NCBI GenBank assembly: GCA_001566295.1
Contig: KQ964247.1
Span: 682,001-746,000 of the forward strand
Source: Microdochium bolleyi
Taxonomy: Eukaryota > Ascomycota > Sordariomycetes > Xylariales > Microdochiaceae
Reading direction: 5' to 3'
Length of the DNA stretch: 64,000 nt
The translations under genes were made by a program, and so were the position numbers. The notes beneath the pieces are model-generated. The model was not told where the DNA came from, searched no databases, and saw nothing but the letters and a program-made list of their open reading frames with translations. This document shows positions 20,226 to 32,341 of the stretch, piece after piece (position 1 is the first letter of the stretch; each line of letters opens with the position of its first letter).

Positions 20226-21727
20226 TCACGATCGCTTCGGCCGGCCCCGCTTCTTCGGTGCAGGAGTGGGCTCCTCCTCTCCTTCATCTTCCTCCTCGGC
20301 AGCAGGCTGGGACTTGCGCGCCGGCCGACCTCTCTTAGCTTTCTGGGGCGCGGGCTCCTCTGGTGCCTCCTCCTGCGTGTCCTCGTCGCTCGGGGCCTTC
20401 TTCGCCGCTACTTTGCCTCGTGCCTTCTTGGCTGGCGCAGGAGCAGGTTCGTCCTCCTCCTCAGTGGCGGCGGCCTTGCTCTTGCGACCGCGGGCGGTGG
20501 GCTTCTTGGCTGGCTTGATCTCCTCTTCTACATCTTCCTCCTCCTCCTTCTGCTTGACCGAGGCGGTGGACTTGCGTGCTGGGCGACCCGCCTTTTTGGG
20601 AGCCGGCTTGGTTTCCTCCTCAGGCTCTTCTTCCTTGACCGCAGACTTGCGATCGCCCCTGGCCTTCTTCTTGGGAGGTTCGGCAGCTTCTTCCTCTTCA
20701 TCCTCCTCCTCCTCCTCCTCGTCAGCGGCCGCCTTCTTGCGGCCACGCTTGGCAGGAGCCTTCTTCTTCGCGGCGGTCGCAGCCGGAGCCGCCTTTTCAT
20801 CGGCCTCGGTTTTGGCCTTGGCCTTGGTCGCGCGGCCGCGGATGGCCTTCTGGCCAGGCTTGTTGAAGTCGGGGTCCTATAAGTATCATTAGTCAGACGC
20901 TGCCGCCAGACAAGGGTTCTCGACCAGTTTCTACTCACGCCGTTGAAGTCCTCTGGGTCAATGTGGCCCTGCTCAATGACACGCCGGATCTTCTCCTGGA
21001 TATCTGGATGGTCACTGGCCCCCTCACGTGGTCAGCTCTCTGGCCGCTTCACAGACTGTATGCTGCGTCGGCCACTTACTTCAACTCATCATACCCGTCA
21101 ATTGCGTCAAAGTCGTACCCATCACCATTCTTGTTCTGGGCAGCTTCCTGCATGTTGGTGATCTGCATCCCAGAGACACATCCCCTGTTGCGAGAGTCGT
21201 GGTCAGTGAAAAGCGCTGCCTCGATCTCGCATGCTTGGAGTCAGCAGCGACGGAAGAACTCACCAGTGCTTCCACTTCCACGAGGCATGGTCCTGGATCT
21301 CGACCCACGTGCCGACACGCAATTGGCCCTTCATGATCTTTTCGGCATTGTCCTTGCACTGCTTGTCATTGCAGCCGGCGCGGTTGTTCGGCGACAGCTC
21401 TGCATCAGAAAGGTCAGCATGGGGACGGCTATAGATCGAAGGCCACTGTGCGGAGCCGGGTGAGTATTCAACGCCATCGTGCCATGATAATTATGTGAAT
21501 GGCAAGTGAGATTGTGGCCAGCTCGATGATGGCAATGACGTCTGCTGGCAAGCAGCGCCTTTAGAGCAGACGCAAACGCAAGGGTTAAGCAAAGGAAGTG
21601 CTACGAGTGACATCGTCGCAAAGTGACGTCAGGAGACGACAGCCGGCCGCTCCTCTGTGCTGGGAGCACTGCTCGCACGCATTGACCTAATCGAAATGCA
21701 GAAAAACTTACCAATGCGGTACGGCAT
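20226..21727 (-). CDS. PARP-type zinc-finger protein with AT-hook-like Lys/Arg tail
   Basis: Exons 21727-21712, 21399-21264, 21184-21080, 21014-20939 and 20876-20226 give 327 aa. The first exon codes only MPYRI plus one base and the first intron is 312 bp. Residues 5-95 match a PARP-type zinc finger: C15, C20, H50 and C53 as ligands, K-G-x-L-R-x-G-T-W and W-K-H-W-G-C. In PARP1 and DNA ligase III this finger senses DNA nicks and ends. No ADP-ribosyltransferase domain is present. After a helical region (D-I-Q-E-K-I-R...D-P-E-D-F-N) and an N-K-P-G-Q-K segment, the last 200 residues alternate acidic blocks with basic AT-hook-like blocks such as RGRPARKS and RGRPKR. That suggests a nuclear DNA-binding protein. 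It lies 635 bp downstream of the ATR gene on the same strand. Confidence 0.88.
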
Positions 21728-22361
21728 CTTGATGAAAACTGGCCTGCTGGTCGAACAGCAGTGGATGCGAGGCCGGTGATTCTGGTGTTGTGTGTGTTGT
21801 GATCAACACGGACGTCGTGCCTTCGCGAGACGATGGTCGTCTGCAGCGCCTGGGACTGTCGCACGCTTGGGAGTGGCTGGAGGGGGAGCTTCGCCGAGCC
21901 TGGCAGCCGAACAAGGGCCTGGGGCTAAGAAAGACCTTGACCTGTGCTATCGAAAGTCACGCTGGCCCGATTGAAGATGAATCAGATTCGAGTGACAGAA
22001 TTTCAATCTTGAATGAGACGTGTGTCGTCGTATGAGATGAAGATATGGCAAGTTGTTGACAGGACGTTTGAGGACCAAATGACCAGGTCAGTGTGCGACG
22101 CGACTTTTCCAGTTAGAAGCGCGTCATGACCGCCGCAGAATGCCCTGACCCACAATGAGAGCTGCCCCTTGGTGCACTGGCAGCCTAACTGAGGACCCCT
22201 AATTTTCAGGCTGCAGGTCCACCCCATGCGCTGCTTACCATCAAAATTCAAAGGTTGGTGCCAACCCCGTCATCATCACCAAAGGCTAGTCACTCATTTG
22301 TACACTTTGGAGATGCATTTTTAGCTCCCAATTGAGTTCTTTACCTGTGTCTACAACATAC
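21728..22361. other. Intergenic region between ATR kinase 3' end and zinc-finger gene
   Basis: Contains the 3' region of the kinase gene and the promoter of the zinc-finger gene. Nothing further was recognised. Confidence 0.6.
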
Positions 22362-25300
22362 CTACAAGAATGGACACCAGCCAATATACATGGCAGCCAA
22401 GTTTTTCGGGTTCACAGCCTGCTTGATCAGCTCGTCCACCTGGCCCTCAACGCCGAGTGGGATGCTCTCGTCCGGCAGCAGACCCCGGACCTTGCGCTTG
22501 ATGCTCTCCACCACGCTCTGCGGGTTGAGCCGGACGATGTCGTTCTTCCTTTTCTTGTCTTTCTGCAGGTCGAGCGTCGGGTCATAGATGAAGGCCTCCA
22601 GGATCGTCATCAACGTCTCCTCCTGCTGTCGCAAAATGCTCAGCGTCAGCTCGGAGCACTTCCGGAATGGCCCCTCGTAGCCATAGATGCCCATGGCAGC
22701 AACCATGTTGTGCGTCAATCGGAATGGCACGCGCTCTGGTTGAGCAAACGTGAGACCCTTGTCGAAAAGGCAATTGAAGTCGACATGGAATATGCCTCCG
22801 TTGCCCTCTTCTAACAGCACGTTCTCGCCATGGCGGTCGCCAAGACCAAGAATTGTCCCAACCATGGACATGACTGCGCACGACCGTGTATACCTCAGCC
22901 GGGCCGTGAACCAGGCTGTCGGGTTAGGGAACTGAGATATGAACCACTGTGGCAGCACTGCCGGGAACGTGCCCAAGACCCCTTCCGTGAAAATGCGTGT
23001 GTTCTTATCCGAAGTGATGGCGTCCTTCATTAGGGCAGCTAGGTGTCCATAATTTGGTGCAATTCCCCTGGACCGGTAGATATTGAGAAGGATATCTCGG
23101 AGCGTCTTCAATCCATCCACCCACTCGATGATACCACACTCTTCATTGAGAGGAGTGACGGCGTACGTGCGGATATACAGTTGTCTCCTGCTTGACTCTG
23201 CATCACGCTTCAGCGACCGGTTGATCATACCGTTGAACTCCATTAGACGCTGGTCTGTCCTCAGATCGTCCTTGGGCTTGATCAGAAGACCGTAATTGAC
23301 ACCGTTCGAGCCCCGAGCCGTCAGCTTTCGCGGTTTGGCTAGAGATCCAAGCACGAGGACTTCATCGAGGAAGCAGTCAATCGTGATGACATCACGAGAG
23401 AATGCCTTGTGTTTCCTGACATTATCGGTGAGGGTGGGCAAGGTTGCCGTCAGGCAAGTCTCGATAGGCACCACTAAAGGACATGGCGTGCACTTGTGGT
23501 TGAAGTTGAGGTCCCGTGTGATAGATGCCATCGTGGTCCTGTTGCTCTGGAAGTCGCCGTTGTTGCAAGCCATAAGCAGCTGGTCGGCCAACTTCTCGCC
23601 CATGCGGAGCAGCGTCTTGACATCATACGAACCCTCCTCGGCCTTCTTTGTCGATCTCAGCTTGAGCAGGATCTGCTGCCCTCGAGTACGGCGCTCACTC
23701 GTGGCCTGCTTTGTCGTCATAATGGCAAACAAGCTCCACAGCGCTTGTCTTGGATGCGCTTCGACGACCTTCAGGATGATTGCCTCAAGCAACTTGAACA
23801 CATCTGTATTCGAGTGGGCTATGCGTGCAACAATCTGTGGGAGTGCAGTGTAGAATATGTAGGCCGGGATCCGCTGCGAGTATTTCCAGAGGTATTTGTG
23901 CAAGGCCTCTAGTTGCGTCTTGCGGCGGTGGTGGAGCTCCCGGGATAACGAGACCTTGCCCTCAGGCGCTTTGTCTACCTGCGCACCAAGCTCCAGCCAG
24001 AGTGTTAAAATGCGTGGCAGAGTCTGGTACAGGTACTTGGTGCCGCAGTGCAGAGCACGAATGTAATTCTCGATGACCAGTTTCGCCGTCTCTCCAGTGA
24101 GGTACTCGTCGCTCTGATCATCAGGTTTGAGAGCCTTTTCTGATTCGAGCACTTTCTTGTAATGCCGTCCCAGATAGTAGTGACCCTTCTCCCAGGTACT
24201 GTAGTTCTTGGGCACATTTTGATATTGCTGGCGGAGGGCGGATGCGTGGGTTTGTCCCGCATTGTCAAGCCACTTAGCCAGTAGCAAGTATGCGCGAGCA
24301 GCAAGCATGTTTTGCTGTGCCTCGACGCTCTTCTCGGTCGAATCGTGCTCGGAGAAGCTGAAGTTGGTGAAGGACTTGTTCGTGATGGCACCTTGTAGTG
24401 TCTGAATGGCCTTCCTCGGGTGGCCCTCTCTCCATAGAAGTCGGGCGTGCTCGATTGTGGCGGACCCGTCACCTAATTGCGAAGCATGTAGGACTGCGTT
24501 GAACGACTGATGCAGAGATCCGGCTTCTCTGGCCAGTCGCGCGCTTGTCAGCCAGAGCGCAGAGATGTCGGTGTCCGTAAAGCGAGGCCTATACAGACTT
24601 ATCGTTAGTACTGCATAGAGTGACGTGGAACGCGGTGGACCTACCTCATGATCTCCATAGCTGCCCGCCGGATGCCAAGGAGGTACTGCTTATCGTTCAC
24701 ATAAGATCCCAGGACCGCAAGACGCCGTTCAAGAGTCTTGACAGTGTCCTGGACATGATGACCATGATCTCCGTTAACGCCAGCTATGAGCTCAAGGTCG
24801 GTCAAAACATGGGCATTCAGCATCGGCTCATGGCAAGCCTGCATCGAGGTAGTGGCTGAGAAGGTCAGAGAAGACCCAACACGCTCTCGGAGCGCCTTCA
24901 TCTCGTCTACAAACTCTTTCTTCTTCCCTCTTTGTAGATGGAGAAGGGCATGGGCAATGCAGATGTTGAAGTTCTCAGTGCGATCTCCCTGATACTTGGC
25001 GGTGAACTTTTGCAAGCTCTCCCACCTGTTTGTCGCCCAGGATGCCTCCACGGCAAATGGCAGGATGCGGTTGACTGTCGAGATTGCGGTGTGCCTTTCG
25101 ATACCTTCCACATAATTGAGTAGGACGTCTGCGGTACACATTAGCATTCGGTCGATTATCTGACGAGGACCGTCGGGTGACCTACCATGTTGTCCGGACT
25201 CCTTCAAACATGTCAAGAGGTCTATCTGCACATCGACATTGTCGGGATTTTCGGCGAGCTTGATCTCATACCAGGTCTGAGCTGCAGCCCAGCGTCCTGC

Positions 25301-28300
25301 CTTTCTGTGGCTGAGAACTTGCTGATCGATGTCAACTACCTGCAGCTGTGCTGAGAGGCCCTCAAGGCCGTCGGGCTCGTCAATCTGGGTGTAGATATCT
25401 TGTAAGCGCTGCAGTAGTCGGTCTCTCTCTTCATCTTCAGTGCGCTTCTCCTCGTCTACTTGTCGAATATGCTGCTCCAGGTGGAACAGCGCACGAGAAT
25501 ATGCCTTGCAATCGACTGCGCGCTGCGAGATAAGCTCTGCAGGGATTGCGTCCAGGAGGATCTGCACTCTGCTCATAGCGGCGACATCAGTTGGACTCTG
25601 ATTCTGTTGTGCCCTCTTGCCTTGAAGCCACCTCGTCGCGTAGTCGAGGACTCGGAATACAGCCTGCGATCAGAGACATTAGCAATCCATATGAAACCCC
25701 AACGGGGCGTGGGACATCTCACTTCGCAGTACAACTTCTTGTCTTCCCGATCAGCATAGCTTGCGTTCTCGGCAATCTCGTGCCCAAGGACGTTCTGAAG
25801 CTCTTTCAGCACATTTGCCCTCATGTCTTCCGTGCTCTCTTCGCTGATGATCACATGAAGAACTACGTAAGGCAGCAGGAATTCGGCAGTGGACAGATCC
25901 TTGACTTTGATCACCCGGCACAAGGGGTCGAAGATAAGTCCTGCGAATGGGTTCTGTGGGTTTCGCAAGATATCAAGCGTGACAGCTCGCAGCCAATTGC
26001 CATACATCTTGCCCGGACGAAAGATCGGGTACGTTGCATTGGCATGGGCCATCGGAGGGAGTCGATATCGTGATGTGAGGAATGGAGTGAGAACTTCTCG
26101 TGTAGCCTCTGACATTGCCAGCCACTTTCGGTAGATTGGCTCCGCTTCGCGCGTTCCTGTCAAGCGCACGGCATTGCCAATATCACACCGTTCAAGCAGC
26201 TCTTGCATGACATAAGACAGGAAGCCCTGAAGCCTGGTGTCCGTTGCCGAGAGGAAGGCCTTGACTAGAACTTCTTCCAGCATGAAGAGCACAAAGTCGG
26301 TTGTCTCGATAGAGTTTTCAAAGTTGTTCCGTACTACGATGTGGCGTTCTTCTCGGATATTCTCAATTCGATTTGGGTCAAGACAGCCTACCAAGCCGAT
26401 GCACTGTGCACAAAGGCTGCCGATCTTGGTGTCCGTACCATTGTACCGAGCTGCGCAGTCAAGTAGAGATCTTGTCAGATTCGCGACTACGGAGTCGGGT
26501 TGTTCGCTCGCTGAAGCAATTTGAAGATAGCTCTGCTGATTCTGTAAATATGACGCAAGCTCGGTAAGTGCCTGTAGGGTGACGCCGGAGTTTTCGTGGT
26601 TGATTCTCTCAGAAAGCAGAGAGAATGCGGTCCTAGTGTCAACGGGCTGCCGCAGCTCGTTCAACCTCTTTTCTGCGTCCTCTAAACCGTTGATGTGGCT
26701 GAGTGACGGAAGTTTGCCGATGACAGCCTCAAGTATCGGGCGCTCCCGGTCCAGAAGAGTGCTAATCAAGCTCTTCGCCAGCTCCCGAGTCTCGGCGTTG
26801 AACGAGGACCAGTAGTGCGTAATAAGAAAGAATGTGGTCTCAACAAGCGCTTCGATATCTTCCTCTTCCATGTGGAAGACCATCGCAGCCCAGCAAGAGA
26901 ATGCTGCTGGACGCAAGTCATCATGAGACATGGCGGCAAGAAGGCAGGCAGATATCTAGTCTAGCGTAAGCACCTGCTCTACAGCTCATACGTACAGATT
27001 GTTCTTACCTGTGGCCGCGCGGCTCGGGTATAGTGCTTCCCGTTTCGCAACATCTCAGCCATTGCTTTGATATAACGATGGCGTTCCTGCAGAGGAGCCT
27101 TGGACTCGTTTATTACATCCGTCAGTCGCGCCACTAGGCCAAGGGCGTGCTGCTGTAGGAAACGGCCAAGAGAGCTGCTCTTTCTCTGTTTGTTACTGCC
27201 TGGTGCTGTCATGAACATGTTGCCCATCAATTGTAGAGCGTTCCGCACCTTTGTCCGTTGTTAGTCACCTTCCAAATCCAGTCAGGGCGATGCTACTTAC
27301 ATGGCTCTTGCGGGATTCTTCAGCATCACCAGCGGCCTTGAGTAACTCTAAAACTGTTGGCACAGGCTCAATTTTGACCATCTCGATGAATGTCAAGCCA
27401 TCAAAGTGAGATGATATGTGCCTGAGTAACTTCATGGAGTGTTCAGCGACATCAGGGACGTCCTGCATCAGGAGAAGCGCCAGTATGGGGCCGAGATTGG
27501 CAGGGTCAAGGCAAGCTTGCCAAGGCTCACCCTCGCCTCTTGCTGCGGCAATGCGTTGGATGGCAGCTCTCTTCTGCGTGAGTACCAACCATGGCATAGA
27601 GTGAGACTGGGTGTAAAGCAGAAAATCATCCATGCTCATCTCCATAATCTCTGCGACGAGCGCTGGTAGTTTGGCTTTGTTGTCAACGTCTTTAACGACA
27701 TAGTATGCCAGATTCCGCCAAAATGGCACGAACAACTCCCGAGCTTCCAAGCGCCGAGATGAGGCCAGCCGGAGGATCTGCATATAATTAGCGACTGACT
27801 TTATGCTTTGAACATGATTGACGGCATACCTCTGTAAAGGCAGTGGCGGAAGCCATGGCACTCTTATGGCCGAGATACTCGATCAATTTGACAAGGACAA
27901 GATTTAACTGCTCATGAGAGACAACGCTGCACCAGTGTCAGATTACCCATGCTCGGCAGCGGATGTTCAAACTCACCTCCCAACCTGGGACCATGCCATG
28001 ATGCAGGTCTCTACACAATTAGCTTGGTTGCTTTCGGACAGAGAACGAAGGATGCCCAGAACATTTGCCCTGTTTCTCTGCGCAACTTCCGAGGCGCCTG
28101 GGCCTGTGTCCGCTTCAACAAGAAGAATAGGGAGGGTTCGACTACACGCACATCAGTCAATGACCACAGCCAAGCTAATCGCCGCGATATCTCACCCTGA
28201 GCAGATACGCAGTTCTCGAACCGAGCTCTGTAACGACTTTAAGCACCACTGCGCGGCTGGTGATACTTCCAAATCGAGGAAATTTGGGACTCTGAAATGA

Positions 28301-30317
28301 GTGGCGATGCGTCGGAGCGTGACCATTGCATGGAGGCGTGGTTGGCGCGACTCTGTGAATTGGGGCATTTGCACGATCCACAGGAAGATGTCAGCCACAG
28401 CTTCTTTGGTTGCAAAGTCCGCCTCATTGTTCACAGCTGCGACCTCAGATAGATCGCCACACTTCGTGCACTGGTATGCTGAAAAGCGAGGGTCGTGATG
28501 ACTCTGGTCTATACCGTGCAGGGTATCATCGCACGCACAGCAAGCATAGCCCAGCAGGTCGATGAGCACGCACATGTCGGGTTCTGCCAGACTTGCAAAT
28601 CGCTCCCTGTGATGGTCAGCGTGAGGCGAGTCCACGGCTGGTATGGTGGCGGACTTACTTGATGATCTGCCCTAAGCTTGGAGGATCCGGTTCGGTCCCA
28701 ATGTCAAACAGGCTGTGCAATTGTTGCCTGATGGCAGCGACTCCTTGCAGCCCTGGTGGCCCTTTCCGCCTCTTCGGAGCCGGATCTCGTACTTCAGATT
28801 GTTCGACTTGCCAATTGATCTTTGCAAGACGATCTTTTATCACTTGATCTTGCAATTCGCCACACTTTGCCAGATTCCCAGCGGCAACGGCTTCGTTCTG
28901 GCAGGTCACTTGGACCACGAGAGAAAAGCACGTCTGAATGATTGTTAGCATTGTGTCCGATCATACGATAGCTTACCCAAGTTCACATACTTGTATATCG
29001 CTCGTGCCGTCCTCCATGTACGGCGGAGTAGCATGCTCGTCATACGCTTCGACCAGTTGTGATTGGACTAGCCTATTCACCTCTGCGTGGTGGATGCAAT
29101 TTTCGATTATCTGCACCAGTGCCAGGCAGAATGTTCGAGACGTTTCAGTGTTTGTGTCCGAGGCTAAGAAAGACCACAGATTTCTGGTCATGTGCGTGCA
29201 GATCAAGACGAGACTGATGTTGACTTTGTCGGTGACGGAGGAGTCTAGCAACACCGTGCTCTTCTGTCCGAGCAAGGAAAGAATACTATCCAGCATGACA
29301 GGTGCGAACTCAACTTGTGTCTTTTTGGGCGTCATGTTGAGCAAGTCCAGACAGGTATCAAGCAGCCATGGAATATTCTCACGGTAGAGTGGGAGGAGAC
29401 TGTGACGAATCTGGCCCCTAGAAATTGGCAGAAGCATCATCTGGAGAAACGCGACAGATAGGCCCGCTGCGTGGTTGGGAGACAGTCTCACAATATAACT
29501 ACATTGTTTTCGGAAGACATCGAGATTGTCCTCTGTCGCTGTCGCAGTGAAGAAGACATCAGGGGGCAGCTGTACTTCTGCCGGTGGTTGATCTACGAAA
29601 GAGGACCAGTCTCGACGCGCACACCCGGACAGAACTGCGAGTCTGGTCAGTCACTCCCAACCTCACAAGCATTCTCCAACCCGACATACCTTGGACGTGA
29701 ACCTGAATGTACTGCAGCAGTAGAGGAACGAGAGACCAGAGCAGGGGATGCTGCGAAGCCAGTAAGAAGATGTCGGACAACAACTGCTGTATGGGTGCAG
29801 TCAGGTCTGAGTCTTGCTTGTAGCTGATCAGCCTGAGCAACTTTGGGAGGATCCATGTCCAGAGCGGCTCAGGGCCCATGAAGAGGAAAACGCCAGGAGC
29901 AGCGGTCGTAACGAGCACGGCCGGGGTCTCCTTGATGATCACGCGCAGAAACTGGACCGCATCGTTGAGGACACCGCGCAGCTGAGCCTTGCTGGAGCTC
30001 GGGTCGTCCCACCTGACGCTCTCCAAGGTCAGCCTGGCAAAGACATAGATGAGCATCTGGTTGTGACGGATGTGCTCTTCCGTGTTGGCCAAGGTTGTTG
30101 GGTCGTTCTTGACATGCTCGATGATCTGGCAGAACCTCAGCAGCTCCGCGGTCTCGTCGGGCCGAGTCGACCGAGCCGAAGTCGTGACCGAGATGTTCTC
30201 AACCAGCTGGGCGGCCAGTGTTGAGGGCGGCGGCGCGTTGCCCAGGTCCATATGGACGTCTGCGAGGACCGAGGCACGACTGTGCGAGGCGGTCCGGCCA
30301 TGGGCGGCAGGGGCCAT
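22362..30317 (-). CDS. uvsB: ATR/Mec1/UvsB checkpoint kinase (PI3K-like)
   Basis: Twelve exons: 30317-29690, 29634-28991, 28933-28659, 28606-28196, 28141-27977, 27926-27830, 27777-27301, 27248-27009, 26955-25723, 25663-25186, 25128-24645 and 24588-22362. Together they give 2452 aa in one frame. Introns are 50-60 bp. The protein is the replication-stress and DNA-damage checkpoint kinase that, with an ATRIP/Ddc2-type partner, phosphorylates Ser/Thr-Gln sites at RPA-coated single-stranded DNA. HEAT-type helices fill the first 1400 residues and the FAT domain about 1500-2000. The kinase domain at the C-terminus has G-L-G-D-R-H-G-E-N and H-V-D-F-N-C-L-F-D. The FATC end is G-W-C-P-F-L. Length is as expected for fungal orthologues. 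Intron 25129-25185 is 57 bp without a stop in frame. The start is the first ATG of exon 1, and a further upstream exon is possible. Confidence 0.95.
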
Positions 30318-31125
30318 CGTGGCCCGGAGACTGCGTCGTTGATCGCCTCCTGGAGCTCACGATCTTCTGCTCCAGGCGCTGGGTCGCATATCTGGTTGTG
30401 CTGTGTTGTGCAGCTGTTCGCAGGTGATTTGCCTTGATGGAGGTTCAAGTCACGACCGAGACGCGCAGTCATGTGAGCTTGGGCGGCTGCACTTTGGCAG
30501 GTGGGGCTCACGGTGCGCGCTGCATGAAGTTGTGCAGAAGTGGCCGGCGGGCCCCAAGGCTCCATCGTTCACGACGATGAAGCATCCTGCGTGTAGAACG
30601 TGTACATCTGAAATCATTCTGCTTCGCGGTATCACAGTTGGCGTTGTATTTTGAAACAAGTTCATGATAGAGGGCTGCCCGTTCCTGCCTTTCAGGAATC
30701 ATACCTAAGCGATCTGAAAGCAGCAATAGCAGTTGCAGTTTGAGTGGAAGGCGCAACCCTGTGGGGTCTCTTTGTCAACGTCATTCCGCCGCTAAACACT
30801 CAGAGCAACGGAATCTGCCTTACAGCCCTTCAGCCTCACCTGACAGTGTCGACTTGAGCTCTGAATGATATAACCTCGTCAACTCTCCGTCAAATCGCAC
30901 GATTGGTCCTACAGTCTCCCTTTAGCATCTTGGCGAACTTGTCTCGTGCCGGGGGTCATGCCCTCAGTTTGCCCGCTCCCGCTCACCTCCAGCAGGCTCA
31001 TCAGCAAACACATCCTCGCACGACCAACAACGCGCTGGCAAACACAAGGGGATCGATACATAACGTCGACTCACAGAACTCGGTCATCTCCAGGGAACTC
31101 CCTTCACTGTGGCCAAGAAGAAAGG
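30318..31125. other. Bidirectional promoter region between ATR and Nudix genes
   Basis: The kinase (minus) and Nudix (plus) genes are divergent with about 800 bp between their ATGs. Overlapping open frames here are short or run antisense into the kinase exon 1. No TATA box stands out. Confidence 0.5.
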
Positions 31126-32169
31126 ATGACTACTTTCAAAGTGCAGCCGGGAGACATTACCGTCTCATTGCCGGACAGACTGTCCCAGGAAACGTTCAGC
31201 TCATTCAAGCCCTTCAACGTGAGTCCGCAGTCATCACGCAACACCACACAACACAACCCGGCTTTTTCAAGTCACACCTCGCCGGTCGTTGTTCACTTGC
31301 CCGTATCCCAGGATATTGTTCCCCGTGTTCGAGCCTCGGCGAGATGCTGGTACAGCAACACTAACAAAGTCGTCTTGCAGAAATGGCTAGACCAGCTCAC
31401 CCATTCCCTCGCCCTGCAAGCCCGTAACCCATCCCACCCATTCCACAGCCATCCCTACAGCCTGCGCAGCATCACCGTGCAGGCCTTCGACATGTTCGGC
31501 GGCTCGCGCCTCGGCTTCGTCAAGCTGACCGCGGACGTCCGCAACGCCGCGGGCGAGACGCTGCCTGGTGCCGTGTTCCTCCGAGGCCCCAGCGTGGCTA
31601 TGCTCGTCATGCTGATCCCTGAGGGAGGTGAGAGCGCTGAGGAAGAGCGATATGTCATCCTCACGGTCCAGCCGCGCATCGCGGCCGGTAGCCTCGAGTT
31701 CGTCGAGTTGCCCGCGGGCATGGTGGACGACGCGGGCACCTTTGCGGGCGCCGCTGCCAAGGAGATCCAGGAGGAGCTCGGGCTCGAGATCCCGGCGTCG
31801 GAGCTGCGGTGTTTGAGCGACATGGCCGCGGCCTCCTCCTCGGGCACATCAACCACCGGTGGAGCGACAGACAAGACGAAGAAGAACGTTACAGGCCAAG
31901 CAGATGACGAGGAAAGCCTCCCCGCTGCCATGTACCCCTCCGCAGGCGGCTGCGACGAGTACATTCCGATCTACATGCACGAGCGGAGGGTGCCGCGTGC
32001 GCAGCTTGAGGAGTGGACAGGCAAGCTCACGGGACTCAGGGACGAGGGGGAGAAGATCACGCTTAAACTTGTGAGGATGCAGGACTTATGGAAGGAGGGA
32101 GGGCGGGACGCAAAGTGTCTAGCTGCAGTTGCGCTGTGGGAGGGTCTGCGCCGCGAGGGAAAGCTATGA
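31126..32169 (+). CDS. Nudix hydrolase, probable ADP-sugar/nucleoside-diphosphate-sugar pyrophosphatase
   Basis: Exons 31126-31218 and 31381-32169 give 293 aa. The 162-bp intron has GTGAGT and TTGCAG ends but is a multiple of three with no stop in frame, so retention would add 54 residues. The Nudix box is at about residues 140-162: G-M-V-D-D-A-G, then K-E-I-Q-E-E-L-G-L. The metal-binding glutamates of the E-U-x-E-E part are kept. The first Glu of the box is Gly and the Arg is Lys, so the box is slightly off consensus. E-L-P-A-G-M before the box and the two-domain layout resemble ADP-sugar pyrophosphatases such as plant NUDX14. The exact substrate is not shown by sequence. A Ser/Thr/Lys insert follows the box. 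It converges with the dehydratase gene 172 bp downstream. Confidence 0.88.
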   Translation: MTTFKVQPGDITVSLPDRLSQETFSSFKPFNVSPQSSRNTTQHNPAFSSHTSPVVVHLPVSQDIVPRVRASARCWYSNTNKVVLQKWLDQLTHSLALQARNPSHPFHSHPYSLRSITVQAFDMFGGSRLGFVKLTADVRNAAGETLPGAVFLRGPSVAMLVMLIPEGGESAEEERYVILTVQPRIAAGSLEFVELPAGMVDDAGTFAGAAAKEIQEELGLEIPASELRCLSDMAAASSSGTSTTGGATDKTKKNVTGQADDEESLPAAMYPSAGGCDEYIPIYMHERRVPRAQLEEWTGKLTGLRDEGEKITLKLVRMQDLWKEGGRDAKCLAAVALWEGLRREGKL

Positions 32170-32341
32170 TCCGGATGCTGTGGGTGCAAGTGTGGAACAA
32201 GTGAGGTTTCGCAGAAGACGAAGACAAGCGCCCAAGCGCAAGTGGCCATGTAATGCAACAAAGACGAACACTGCCCTGGCGGTACAAGTGTGAGCGACTG
32301 TTCTCACTCTTTTCTTTTTCATCTTCCGGCTAGATGAAGTG

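Noticed and set aside
20163..20892. Two long plus-strand frames rich in Leu, Gly and Ser with apparent membrane helices
   Set aside because: They are antisense to Glu/Lys/Arg repeats of the PARP-finger protein. The hydrophobic pattern is an artefact of reading acidic and basic codons backwards.
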